Under the pieces are notes generated by a model. The model was not told where the DNA came from. It searched no databases and saw only the letters and a program-made list of their open reading frames with translations. Positions 1 through 11,648 of a stretch of 64,000 nucleotides of DNA are shown one piece after another. Position 1 is the first letter of the stretch. Each line of letters begins with the position of its first letter. The DNA lies in the NCBI GenBank assembly GCA_003550325.1, contig QKWP01000061.1:390928-454927 (forward strand), read 5' to 3'. The DNA is from Gigaspora rosea (lineage: Eukaryota > Glomeromycota > Glomeromycetes > Diversisporales > Gigasporaceae). The position numbers and the translations under genes were made by a program.

Positions 1-700
1 TTGCTTCTTTGTTTTTTATCATTTTGGAAAGTTTTGAAAGTTGTAGTTGGTATACACAAGGTTTTGAAAGTTGTTGTTTTTCTCGCAAAGTGCCGAAATA
101 AAATAAATTAATAAAAAATTTTAAAAATAAACCAAAAAAAAAACATAAAAAAAAATATGAAACAAAAAAAAATGAAGTGAAACCTTGCAAGAACTTGCAA
201 AAACTTGCAAAAATTAGCAAAAACTTGCAAAAACTTGCATCCATTTCTCTAAAGAAGCATTCTTGAAAATTTAGAAATTGCTAGGAGTATGTTCTTGAAA
301 GTGTCAGAAGTCATAGTTGGCATGCGCAATGTTTCGAAAAATTTTGTTTTTCCCACAAATTGCCGAAATAAAATAAATAAAAAATTTTAAAAATAAACCA
401 AAAAAACAAAAACAAAAAACACGAAATGACAAATAAATGAAATGAAACCTTGCATAACTTGCAAAAACTTGCAAAAACTTGTGCCCATTTCTCTAAAGAA
501 ATGTTCTTGAAAATTTAAAAATTGCTGGTATGTGTTCTTGAAAGTGTCAAAAGTCGTAGTTGGCATGTACAAGGTTTCAAAAAGTTGGTTGTTTTTCTTG
601 TAAAGTGCTGAAATAAAAATAAAATAAAAAAATTAAAAAATAAATAAATAAAAAAAAACAAACAAAAACAAAAAAACAAACAAAAACAAAAATGAAAAAC
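1..700. repeat. Degenerate tandem repeat, unit about 240-270 bp
   Basis: Three units can be lined up by the motif AGTTGGYATRYRCAAKGTTT near 45, 316 and 557. Each is followed by a GCCGAAATAAAATAAA-like tract, an A-rich tract and a run of AAAACTTGCA decamers (about 181-240 and 451-482). Spacing is about 271 and then 241 bp. There is no believable coding frame. Confidence 0.75.
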
Positions 701-1402
701 AAAAAGTGAAAAAAATCAAAATAGAAGATTTAATTATAAACAAAAGATCTAATCTGATCTTGTAGTACAGAATTTGAATATCATCAAACTATTTTGAACT
801 ATTTCAAAAAATCAGTCTAATGCGCGATCCAGGTTACAGATCTACTGATCCAGCTTGGTTTTCTATTTTAAAAAGTTTGAAATATTTCGTAATATATTTC
901 GAAATATTTCGAAATTACTTATAATATTTTGAAAATTTGATATTTTGAAATATTTCGAAATATATTATGTAATATTTTGCTTATATTACGGTTCATAAGA
1001 TCTTACATAAGATTATGCTATTATAAATTTGTTGATGTAATAGAGAAGAAGAGGAAATGAAGTAATTTAAGAGTAGGGTGAATACAGATCATTTTTAATA
1101 GTGATCACGTTGTGATTATATGAAATCAGATGATTGACCAATCACGAGTGTAAACAACATAGATTCAACCAATCAGAATTAATCATTTTTGGGTAACTAA
1201 GGAAAATTTGAGCCAACTTAGAAAAACTATATGATATATAGAAGTATAATTTTTTTTAAATACTATATTTATTAAAATTTTACTATTATAAAAAGAGTAT
1301 TTTGTACTACATATTATAAAATTTTTGGCTAAATTAATAACAACAATAAAAAGTTATATTTGTAGCACATTTTTTTTTTCTATATAAATTTCATTGTACC
1401 AC
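701..1402. other. AT-rich spacer without gene
   Basis: No open frame of note. Positions 870-975 contain several reiterations of TTTCGAAATA, forming a small inverted/tandem cluster. A potential dyad around GATCACGTTGTGATTA lies near 1100. Nothing else is assignable. Confidence 0.5.
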
Positions 1403-1405
1403 TAA

Positions 1406-2305
1406 GGGAGCTTCCAGAAATTATGTAATTTTTGGGTGGGTGGGTGGGTCGCCAAAGTATAAGGTTATAATTCTGGTCAAAAATTTATAATTCTGGCCAA
1501 AAGTATAAAATTATAAAATTATTGATAACTTTTGATCTACTGGGCCAATTTAGATGATTTAACTACCAAAATGCTTATCTCAATGAAACGATTCTAACAA
1601 GCCTAAAATCGTTAAAATCTAATTACAGGATCCCAAGATCGTTCAACTTTTGTGTAATTTTAATAGTGATTTTTTAGAATCACTAAGTAAATTTATTTAA
1701 CATTGAATAACTTTTGATCCACAGGTCCGTTTTGGATAATTTAACTACCAAAATGTTCATCTCAGTGAGATGATTCTAACAAGCCCAATATCGCTAAATT
1801 CCAATCACAGGATCCCAAGATCGATGAAGATTTGTATTGTTATTAGCAATACAAATCTTTATCGATCTTGTGATCGTGAGATTGGAATTTATCAATTTTA
1901 GTCTTGTTAGAATCGTCTCACTGAGATGAACATTTTGGTAGTTAAATCATCCAAAACTGACCCATGGATCAAAAGTTATTCAATGTTAAAGAAATTTACT
2001 TAGTGATTCTAAAAAATCACTATTAAAATTACACAAAAGTTGAATAATCTTGGGATCCTGTAATTAGATTTTAACAATTTTGGGCTTGTTAGAATCATCT
2101 CATTGAGATGAGCATTTTGGTAGTTAAATAATACAAAACGGAACAGTGGATCAAAAGTTATTATCAATTCAAAAAATTGGACATATAAATAATTTTTAAA
2201 AAAATATAAAATTTAATTGGCTAATAGGGTATCAGGTGTGGGTGGGTGGGGTAAATTTTTGAAATTTATTATTAACAAAAAATTACATAATTTCTGGAAG
2301 CTCCC
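1406..2305. mobile_element. PIF/Harbinger-like foldback element, copy 1 (900 bp)
   Basis: The termini are GGGAGCTTCCAGAAATTATG and its inverse, flanked by TAA on both sides (1403-1405 and 2306-2308). The two ~430 bp halves are inverted copies of each other. The internal motif TTTTGATCYACTGG...ATGATTTAACTACCAAAATG occurs twice in each orientation. GGGTGGG tracts lie just inside both ends. A TWA target duplication and G-rich termini are typical of PIF/Harbinger. There is no ORF, so the element is non-autonomous. It is the uninterrupted reference for the copies at 44686, 48813 and 49973. Confidence 0.8.
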
Positions 2306-2559
2306 TAAAATCATATGATAAATGATCTACATTCACCCTACCCTTAATTAATGAAATTGCTGCTAAGGCTTTGAATTTAGTCATCAATTTTATAACAAAA
2401 AATAAAAAAAAATACAATAAAAAAATTAAAAAAAAAAAACAAAAAATAAATCTAATTACAAATTATAACATAAACCTGATTCTAATTATTATGTTATATT
2501 TCAACTATTGTACTATTTCCAATTATTATACTACATTCCAACTAGGGGTTTTAATGGAT

Positions 2560-2765
2560 TAGGTTAGATTAGGTTTGGGCCTGATCTGGGTCAGACCCAC
2601 TTGGGACAAAGCTGACCCATGTTTGATCCACCTTATGTCAAACCCAACCTGGGTCTAACCCACTTCATGCCAAATCCAAACTGGGTTTGATTCACCTCAT
2701 GTCAAACCTGACCCAGGTTTGACACAACCAAACCCAACTCGGGTTGAACCCGGGTTAATGATGAG
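2560..2765. repeat. Degenerate CTGGGTTTGACC short repeat cluster
   Basis: Repeated variants of GGGTYTGACCCACYTCATG and ACCYGGGTTTGA alternate in both orientations for about 200 bp. The stretch is unusually GC-rich for the locality and may be the remnant of a MITE similar to the GGGCC-rich one at 8827, but no clean terminal inverted repeats are seen. Confidence 0.45.
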
Positions 2766-4986
2766 TGATACAACAATTTTGGCAATCTTTTAAAGTTAAT
2801 TTTGATAAAGTTCCACAAAGCCGCTAAACGTTTATAGTAAACAGCATCTAAAGCCTCGATTCTTAATTTTGACTTTAACCAAATCAAAACTAAGTCCAAA
2901 GTAAATAGAAAGGATTGCTAACTTTGGCTAATAATCATTGACTTCCAAAACTTACAATAGCAATTTTCTATACTCAATCAAGGCTTGGTTAAAATCAGTT
3001 CAAATTTTGGCTCACAAAATTCTAGTAGTTAATAAGGCAGACGTGGAAGGCAGTAGAGAAGTAAATTATTTTTTTTTGGGTTTCTGTGGTGGGACTACCA
3101 GAACAAGAAGAAAGGTTTATTAATTCAGATATATAGCTACAAGAAGTTTGCTATTAGCCCACATTTTTTTAATGACTTTTGGTTTTGTGGGCAGTGAAAA
3201 AAATTAAACAAAATAATTTTGAGATTAATAAGTAGGGCTGGGCTGTTTAATTTTCTTTGGCATAATTTTTTTATATAATAATAGTTTAGGGAGATTGCTA
3301 GCAGGTCAAAATATTATTTTACTGGGCAGCCAGAACAGACAAAAGTTATTTACTCCAAAAAATAATTTGGCTATGTTAGCTTATATCTTTGTTAATCAAT
3401 TTACAATTTAAGAGTATAAAAGATATACATGTAGTATGATTTATTAGTGAGCATTTAAACTTATTTATTTCATGCTGTCTTGGAATAAATGTAATACAAA
3501 AAAGGTTATATTGGGTTAAAGTTCTGTTTGAACTAGTGCTAGTAATGCAGATGTAACTGTTTTAGTAATAGTTATTGCAAACTAATTGAATCCCAACTGC
3601 TATATGAATTTCTAATGATGTATCTATCAATATTATTGTATGGCCATACTTATATTTATCATACAAACTCTTTATGATAGATTTTTTCTTGTTATTTTCT
3701 GTATGTTATTTTGCAAGCACTTGTAAAGCATGAAAAATTGTACAATAATATCAATATTAGATCATGCATTTATAATAATCAACAAATTTGTTCTGTTGTA
3801 TTAAATGATTGGCCACTACATTGTTAGCTATTCATTTATTCCTGAAGAACATTTTATGCCAATTTCTTATAAATTATAATCATTTAGTTTTTAAAAATCA
3901 TCAAATCAAAAAGAGTATATAGTAATTTATGTTTTTGGTTTTGTGTGATAGTATCGTGCAGCTACCTTATTGGAAACCCAAATTCTGATTGTGATTACTG
4001 TATACATATTTTAAAATAATGCAGATCTGATCACTAGATCATGAGAATTTTGTCTATAAAAATTGTATGTACATATGAAGTTCTTTTTATTAGATGAATA
4101 CTTTATTATAATAAATTAATTAATTATTTACTTACTTTTTTGAAGCCCTATATTTTTTTTATATAATAGTATAAAATTTTGTGCTTACATTTAACAAGAC
4201 TTTAGCTTCAATGATTCTGTACTTATTCAAAGCACAAAGATAATTTAGATATTTATCTCTGAAATATCATATTCACTTTTTGATCTGTTCCAATATTTGT
4301 CATTAAATGATTCTTAAAATATTTCATGCTTTATTGAATTTAAATACTATGATAATTTTTTTTAGCTGTAACTTTTACTAGTGACAATGGCAAAAGGCTC
4401 ACTGCACAATAATACAGGGCCAGGTATAATATGTGCAAAAATTTTACAAATTGATACCAAATCTTTTATCTAAAACTATAAAGAGTCAAGTTGCTTCAAG
4501 TTTAAAGGTAGAACTCAAATTAGATGACCAGCTGTGTCTACAATATTCAACAAGACTAGATTTTGCAACTGTTTTTTAAGATTCTGCAAGTATAAAAACT
4601 TATTAGTAATCAACTTTTGTCATAAACATTATATTGAGTTGGTTGTATTTAATAGAAATTTACGCTCAAATAAAAACAAGAATATAGACAATATAAAAAC
4701 ATGGTGCTATGTGCAGTATGTGACAAAGATCTTTAAACAAGTTATTCAGAATACAAGAATAGTTTCAGTATTGTAGTATAAATTTATTCATTCAGTAAGA
4801 CCTTACAAAATTGATTAGTTTTTTACTTCATATTAATATTCATTAATCTCAAAACTAAAATATTAATTACTAGATATATAGTCAATAAAAAAAATAAAAA
4901 TACTAGATGTTTTAGATAAGCTTCAATTATTTTAATTAATTTAGATCAAATATGTATAACAGATAAGCAATATTGTTTAATTTAAT
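2766..4986. other. AT-rich non-coding stretch
   Basis: Only short chance open frames are present (longest about 80 codons with no recognisable domain). No tRNA, no long inverted repeat and no tandem array were found by eye. Confidence 0.5.
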
Positions 4987-4999
4987 ATAAACTAAAGGT

Positions 5000-5204
5000 T
5001 TTGGTTTGTAAGATAGCCAAGTAGCCAAGATAAAATTTCTGGGTCATACGTGACTTAGTGCGACAGGTCGCATCTGGGTACAGATTAAGATAGCCGGATG
5101 ATGCCGGGCTTGCAATTGCAAAGTAGTAACTACTAGAATTAGCTTAATTAGTTGATTCAATTTGTATTTAAGCACCGACAAGACTGTCAAAGTAATAAAA
5201 AAAA
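5000..5204 (+). mobile_element. tRNA-related SINE, 205 bp, with 13-bp target duplication
   Basis: The insert is flanked by exact direct repeats ATAAACTAAAGGT (4987-4999 and 5205-5217) and ends in TAATAAAAAAAA immediately before the second repeat. The head contains TAGCCAAGTAGCC, close to a pol III A box, and a weaker B-box-like GGGTCATAC about 25 bp further on. The base composition is richer in GC than its surroundings. TSD, A-tail and internal promoter-like boxes together support a SINE; the B box is poor. Confidence 0.65.
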
Positions 5205-5358
5205 ATAAACTAAAGGTGAAATGCTAAAATTAAGTACTTCAATTCAATTTAAATAGCAATATATTGCAAAGTTATTTATGCATATATTCTATAAAGTCAT
5301 TATTTGGAAGTCTAACCATTAGCCTGAACTTAGTAAAAAAATTAATTCATTATTGATA

Positions 5359-5826
5359 CAGTCAGCCCTCTCAGTACTGATCCTATCAAAACTGATAACC
5401 TGCTAAAATCAGTTAAAAATTAATTCACTATAACCGTTCCATAAGTAATAACTGATAACCTGCCATTTCTGATATCCGATAGCCTTTATATATAAATTTC
5501 TGATTTTTGGATAGAGTCACCTGACATATATCCAATCAAATTACATAAAATCGATACAGATGGGTTCATTCACAATGATCACGTGATCAGAATATTAATT
5601 TTAGAATTTTTCTGTCCATGATATAACATGTTAAATGGTTCACAGGTCTTTGAGATTACATGTTATTCTGTTTTCTGCTTTGATTAGGCCCCAGAAATTG
5701 TTCAATCTTGCAATTTGATTGGTCAATGCGTGCCCGCATTTTATATGATATTGTCAAATCTAATTACTTCTCAAAACTGATACTAAACCTGTCCACTATG
5801 CATACCAGTTCTGAGAGGGCTGACTG
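5359..5826. mobile_element. TA-flanked MITE (pogo/Tc1-mariner type), 468 bp
   Basis: The terminal inverted repeats CAGTCAGCCCTCTCAGTACT / inverse are bounded by TA on each side (5357-5358 and 5827-5828). The inverse arm reads AGTTCTGAGAGGGCTGACTG. There is no ORF. The terminus CAGTCAG.CCTC is shared with the element at 10584. Confidence 0.8.
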
Positions 5827-6134
5827 TAATTGGGTTTACAACATTGATTAATAGAATTGCCATTGGGAATTTTGGTAAGCTTTCAAGGCAATATGAAATA
5901 GCAATGACTATTTTTGTGACTGGTCATTTTGAAATCTATAGTACTAAAGCATAAAGTGACAATTTTCATAGTCAGTTTAAAAATTCTGTTGCAACACAAG
6001 TTGATTCAGAATCTACAAAAATTTGATTTTGATATACTACAGATACAACTGAAATATATTATATATATAATACATAAACTACCAAAATTATACTCAATAT
6101 TTGTAACAAATCCTAAATACTGCTGCTAACATAA

Positions 6135-6659
6135 TTAATTCGTAATCCATGAATAAAGGAAAGGATTTGATTAGTGATCGGTGGGGTGCATATTATAATC
6201 AAAACAATTAATACACATAATCTAGAGCCATTTTTAAATTTTCTTGATTTCTGCAAAGCTAACATATTTTGTGTTTCTATAAAAATTGTAAAGGCGATTT
6301 TCCTTTTTCCAAAAGTAGTGAATTCATCAAAATTGACCCAATGGACCGTGAGATATTATCAGTTTCTTCATGATCATATGAAATTTCTTTGCAGATCTGC
6401 AAAGAAAATTTTATATGATTGTGAAGATAAAATGATAATATCTCACGGTCCATTGTGTCAATTTTGATGAATTCACTACTTTTGAAAAGAGGAACATCGC
6501 CTTTACAATTTTTATAGAAACACAAAAGATGTTAGCTTTGCAGAAATCAAGAAAATTTAAAAATGGCTCCAGATTATGGTTATTAATTGTCTTGATTATA
6601 ATATGCATCCTGCTGATCACTAATCAAATCCTTTCCTTTATTCACAGATTACGAATTAA
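6135..6659. mobile_element. Near-perfect 525 bp foldback element
   Basis: The arms of about 250 bp begin TTAATTCGTAATC and end GATTACGAATTAA, and pair almost throughout. The centre is the palindrome TTTCTTTGCAGATCTGCAAA near 6384-6408. The short ORFs on both strands here are mirror products of the arms, not genes. A transcript would form a long dsRNA hairpin. Confidence 0.8.
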
Positions 6660-7156
6660 GCTAGCAAACTTGAATTATGCTAAATTATATTAATAGCATA
6701 ATCCTGGATACCCTAGCTATAACCTAACATAAAAATTTTGCTTGTTGCCACATGACAATAAAATATTGTTGCGCATCTGGGCAAGGATCTCAAAAATTAT
6801 TTTAAAATAGCAAAAAATGTTTTGAGTAACCATAAAAAAGTTTTTATTGCAATATAAAAATTTTATTTAATCTTGATTGAAATACAATAAATTAGCATTT
6901 GTAATGAATCTTACTTTATTATCTGCTAGAATATTAAGAAATTAGAAAACTAAATGTATTTTTAAAGAGAATATGCACTTTATTTCTAATAGATTGGCAA
7001 TACATCTGATCTGTCAGGAATAGTATTTCTGCATTTTTTGATCAAAATTTTTTGTGCACAAAAAGTTACATGAACAAATATATAAATGTAATTGGTGTAG
7101 GAAAATTGTTAACCAATCAATTATATGAATTTTGCTATCAGTACAAGAAAGGCGTA
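6660..7156. other. AT-rich spacer, nothing recognised
   Basis: No coding, RNA or repeat feature can be supported. Confidence 0.5.
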
Positions 7157-8065
7157 ATACATATCAGTGTGTTTGGTTCATCATATTTGAGTAACACCAA
7201 ATTTTTTGGGTCCAAATGTAGATCAACTTTTATGATTGGCCAATTTTATAGTTGAATTTTATAAAACGAATTATTATTTACAAGTAAAATATACTAAAGT
7301 ACATAATATATTTTACTATATAAAAATATGACTACTGTATAAACTTTTTGTTAATATTAAAAGCAAACTCATATTTGTATGTATAGTCTATATAGAAGCA
7401 CTAAATAGAAAAGATCTAACTTGAATAATCATAGTATTATTAAAGATATTTGAATATGAATTGTCTCCACTAAAACAACATTGATAAAAATTACCACATA
7501 GAGAAATTGTGTAAGATATTTACCAAATATTCCTACAAAGGCATTCTCACTGCTAAATACTTTGATTTCCAACAGTGCGATGATGGTTTTTTAGATGCTT
7601 CTAAATTTCTCATATCATAGCTTTTTTAATATGATCAAGCTCATAGTTAGTTAGTGGCAATATATGCAAAGACAGTATATTATGGTCCTTATGTTTATTG
7701 TTTCATGATGTTTAAGACCATGTTGAGTCTTGTAAAATCATGAACGTGTACAAAGAGAACAAGTAAATCTTGAAGTACTAATTGAATTAGATATAACTAG
7801 CTATTTTAAATAGTTAATATATAAAATAAAACTCATATAACAGTAAATTCTAGTATACTATATACCTATTGGTCAAAAAGACGATGGGTTCTAACGCATT
7901 TACTTATATTTTTTATAGTAAATAAATCTTTTTGAGGTGTTATTTAAATGATTTTCATACTCACATGATATTAAAATAGGGTGTGATTTTAAAACATACT
8001 AATAAATTTTGGGAACTATAGTATAATTTTGTGACCCTAAAAACCAAACACGCTGATATGATTGT
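7157..8065. mobile_element. Possible 0.9 kb inverted-repeat element
   Basis: ATATCAGTGTGTTTGGTT at the left and its inverse (AACCAAACACGCTGATAT) at the right match at 17 of 18 positions. No target duplication is obvious and no ORF lies inside. The termini could be a decayed transposon end pair. Confidence 0.4.
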
Positions 8066-8254
8066 TTTAAATTGCGATATCCAATAAAAATTACGAAAAA
8101 TGTTTTCTAATCTTTTCGAAATATTTCGGGTCCCACCCACCTGGGTAAGATCCAATTGACCAATTTAAGCAGTATGCATAGAATGTTGCTATCACAGTAT
8201 TAAGTACATATTATACTTACATATTATTGTTATCCGAAGAGATTCTATATATTC

Positions 8255-8535
8255 TATTAAGGTTGATAATTTAAGAAATTTGTTGCGATATGCATTATCT
8301 CCATATAGAGATTAAAGTTTTTAAATTTCCTGCACCGGTGCAAGAAATCTAAAAACCACAATTATACCTCATAAAGGCAAATACATGCACCGAAATCCTA
8401 AATCATGTAAATACTTTATTGAAATTGATAATTTAAGAATATGGCGTAATCTGTAACCTATAATCAAGTTACACATTAAAATTTAATTATCGACTTCAAT
8501 AAATTTATTTCCCAATAAGATTTCTTGCACCGTAC
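8255..8535. mobile_element. GTAC-foldback family, two abutting partial copies
   Basis: The right end of one copy (AAATTTCCTGCACC) meets the left end of another (GGTGCAAGAAATCTAAAAAC) head to head at 8332-8345. The interior carries the family motif TTGATAATTTAAGAA / TTAATTATCGACTTCAATAA in both orientations. The right end reads TTTCTTGCACCGTACTGTACG. It belongs to the family also seen at 10128, 13683 and 32802-33985. Confidence 0.7.
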
Positions 8536-8631
8536 TGTACGTCGGTAGCACCTAAACCTACTATTTTTATTTCTATTCTATCTATTTTCGTTTGTTATGT
8601 TTAGCATTTACCATTTATAGTAGTATTCGAC

Positions 8632-8725
8632 TTGATGGACCCGATGTGACTCGATGGAGTCGATAGAGTCGATGGACTCGATGGACTCGATAGAGTCGAT
8701 GGAGTTCATGGAATCCATTGAATGA
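8632..8725. repeat. 9-bp minisatellite (GATGGACTC-like)
   Basis: About nine degenerate units of GATGGACTC / GATAGAGTC / GATGGAGTC in direct tandem. No coding frame is associated. Confidence 0.8.
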
Positions 8726-8826
8726 TTATTAGTCTGTAATTAAAAGCATATAAGAGCCTTGAGCTCACCTCAATAAAGAATAACTCGGTTCGAGTTAAAG
8801 TTAAGAACTCAGTTGAGTTCGAAAGC

Positions 8827-9134
8827 TAGGGTGTGCAATGTGCCGGGCCGAACCCGATAATTTGCGGGTTGGTCTGGGTTTGGGCCGGGCCTGGGCCTGA
8901 ATTTTCAGGCCCATAAATTAATTGGTCCAGGCTCGGGCCGGGCTTGTAAAAACGGGTTGAGCTTGAGCCGGGTTAAACCCGGTAATTTATATAGCTTGAG
9001 CCTTGTTCGGGCCAAACCCGGGCCTAGATTTTTAGTTCTACAATGAATTGGGTTGGGCCCAGGTTGGGTTCATAATTTAACGGGTTGGGTTCGGGCACAG
9101 TCAACCGGCCCAACCCGGCCCATTGCACACCCTA
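8827..9134. mobile_element. hAT-type MITE, 308 bp, GC-rich
   Basis: The terminal inverted repeats TAGGGTGTGCAATG / inverse are bounded by an exact 8-bp duplication TCGAAAGC (8819-8826 and 9135-9142). The interior is packed with GGGCC, CCCGGGT and GGGTTGGG words, far more GC-rich than the surroundings. An 8-bp target duplication and a TAGGG-type terminus are hAT characters. There is no ORF. Confidence 0.85.
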
Positions 9135-10127
9135 TCGAAAGCTTTAGAGTTCAACGTTGTAGAGTGATACCTTCGAAATTAGAGTAGAAGTGTTGACTCT
9201 AGTAATTATCTGAAAGATCCTTGAATTAATAAACTGTTGTTGTTATTATAAACTGATAATCCCGATACATGAAATTCATATTAAAATCAAAATCCCGTGA
9301 CCTCATATTAAAGACTCGTGACATAATATAGAGCTCTATTTCGACCCTAGTTACTCGGACCAAGTTTATCCACGCCTCAATCGTCTCCTTACCGTTATTA
9401 GGGTTGAATTAGAGTAGTTTAGTTGGTTATAGTAGTGTATAGTTGCGATATTTAGACGTAAGGGATTATTTTCCCTTTGTAATATTCAAATCAGGATTAC
9501 CCGGATCAAGTGTTGTTACCCGTGGGCAGGGATGATGATTTTATGCTGCAATAATGCATGCGACAAAAGTAAATGCGCATTTTTATGCGCATATTGTTAA
9601 CCAAAATTTCATACTTATGCTATACCTTGCACTGTTTATTAACTAATTTAATATGAAAGCACTTTCGGAGTGTTTCGAAACTTACCTACAATTATTTTTA
9701 CCTCGCTCGTAATTTGTATTAACTGGTTTTTATTCGGAGCCTTTCGGAAAAGTGCTTAAAAAGCCAATTATGTTAAAGTTACTTAATAGCAACATACTTT
9801 ATGCGGAAATCTGATCTATTATATATTATCGGTTATATTATGTAAAAACAACCGGGTAATAACTAGAGCTACCCGGGTAGGTTCACTCGGGTAATATCCG
9901 AGTAAGTAATTTAGAATAATTGTATTAATATGCAAAAGACATCATGCGCCAGGCTTTTATATAGGCCGCTGCGCGGGCGGAATATTTTTGAAGGTCGGAA
10001 TTTGCCAGAAACATTCGAAATTTAGTAATTTTGACCCGCATTGTGCAATGCCTAGGTATGACTGCCGATCACTCGGGTAACCTACAGGTTCCCCGATCGG
10101 TTATCCGAGTAATGTACTACGTATGTA
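9135..10127. other. Gene-free stretch with repeated CGGGTAA / CCGAGTAA words
   Basis: No gene. Related words TTACTCGGA, ATTACCCGGA, CTCGGGTAATATCCGAGTAA and CTCGGGTAACC recur near 9349, 9490, 9848-9905 and 10072-10115, forming several small dyads. The outermost ones are in inverse orientation, so a decayed element of about 0.75 kb (roughly 9350-10112) is possible, but ends and target duplication are not clear. Confidence 0.4.
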
Positions 10128-10480
10128 TCTAAAACCACGATTATACCTTATAAAGACATGCATTGAAATCCTAAATCGTTAACAACAATAAAATGTAAAT
10201 ATTTTATTGAAGTCGATAATTTAAGAAATATTTTAATATGCAGAAATCTAAAAACCACAATTATCCTTATCGTTATAAAGACAATATACATGCATTAAAA
10301 CCATCATTAACAACAATAAATGTGTGCATAAATACTTCTATTGAAGTCGATAATTTAAGAAATATGATTATCTCCATTAAAATTAAATTATCGACTTCAA
10401 TAAATTTAACGTTAACTTTATCGTTTCTATTTTGTCTCTATAAGGTGTAATTGTGATTTTTAAATTTCTTGCACCGTACG
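10128..10480. mobile_element. GTAC-foldback family copy (one partial, one complete)
   Basis: A left-half fragment (10128-10230) is followed by a full hairpin. The hairpin starts CAGAAATCTAAAAACC near 10240, has the paired motifs TTGAAGTCGATAATTTAAG and its inverse around the centre, and ends TTTAAATTTCTTGCAC followed by CGTACGTACGTACG. The fragment preserves the uninterrupted site AAATCGTTAACAACA (10172-10186), used below as the empty site for the MITE at 33026. Confidence 0.7.
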
Positions 10481-10506
10481 TACGTACGTTATCTCGCTTT
10501 AATATA

Positions 10507-11481
10507 CATTCAATACTGTCTAAATGCATAATTTTAAAAAAATTTAATAGTAATATGCATTTAGACAGTTTATTTTTTTAGTACAGTCAGACCTCCCTAA
10601 ATGCATACATATGAAAAACATCCCTAAATGCATGTCTTTTTTTTTTGGGCCCAACTAAGCGCGTAATAACGCCCCCCTGCGCGTTATTTTAGGTCCCTGC
10701 GCGTTATTTTGAAACGCGCATGCGCCTTATTTTGAATCAAAATGGAAATTCTATACGGTATTCAAAATAAGTCGCATGGTCGCTAAGATAATACCAAATT
10801 AGCAACAGCGGTTCAAATATTAATAAAAAGAATCATACCTCTTGTATTGTTAGTAGAGTAGAGTTGCAGTCGAAACTTGGATCATTGGGATGTGCCGTGT
10901 TGAAACTCAGTTATAACTAGCCGTAACCGGTAATTAAAAATGCGGCAAATCGAAACCTGCAACTTCACTGATATAGTTACGGCATCATTCGATTTCTATA
11001 TCCAATTAGAATCAAGATTTTGTGGACGAACGCAAAACTCGAATGTAAACTATACTCTATGTACTTCGTGCTACGTTCCTGGTAAAAATAATTTTTTATT
11101 TTGTTACGATTGAGTTGAATTTAGCATTTGCATTTGAATCTTTTATTACATTTTAAAACATTAAATTAAATAAAAAGGGGTGCGCGTTATTTCGGGACGC
11201 GCATGGGCGCTATTTTGAGCAAAATAGCTAAATTTTTTGAAAAGTCAAAATTCGAATTAACGCCCCGGCCCGCTATTACGCGCAAATATGGGCATAACAC
11301 TTATAGATTTTTACCTCCTAAATGCATAACCTCTCTAAATGCATGCTTAACTCAATTTTTACTATGGTCCCAACGCAATGCATTTAGAGAGGTCTGACTG
11401 TATTTGATTGGTTAATGCTGTTTAAATGAATAAATTCAATTTTTTTTGGCGTCCATTGATGCATTTAGACAGCATTGATTG
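10507..11481. mobile_element. Outer TA-flanked MITE carrying a nested one
   Basis: The termini CATTCAATACTGTCTAAATG and inverse of CAATCAATGCTGTCTAAATG are bounded by TA (10505-10506 and 11482-11483). Excluding the nested insert at 10584-11400 and its duplicated TA, about 156 bp of this element remain. It is of Tc1/mariner-pogo type by TA duplication. Confidence 0.65.
10584..11400. mobile_element. Inner TA-flanked MITE with GC-rich subterminal repeats, 817 bp
   Basis: The termini CAGTCAGACCTCCCTAAATG and the inverse of CAGTCAGACCTCTCTAAATG lie between TA dinucleotides (10582-10583, 11401-11402). Subterminal regions carry repeated GCGCGTTATTTT / GCGCATGCGCC words on both sides (about 10655-10740 and 11178-11290). 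There is no transposase ORF; the 64-codon frame here is fortuitous. Confidence 0.8.
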
Positions 11482-11648
11482 TAGTTCGTAGTACGTATCG
11501 ATATTATTATTATCCACAGTATTGTATGTATGACATCCGAAGAATATACACGAATTTTTTTTGATTGTCTGAAGCTAAGCTTAGTAAATAGTAAAATTAC
11601 AGAATTCAGTGGATTTATATTTATATTAGTAATATTAAAAAATAATTA

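Noticed and set aside
6174-6620. Three mirrored ORFs with FLNFLDFCKANIFCVSIK on both strands
   Set aside because: They are the same inverted arms of a foldback element read from both sides.
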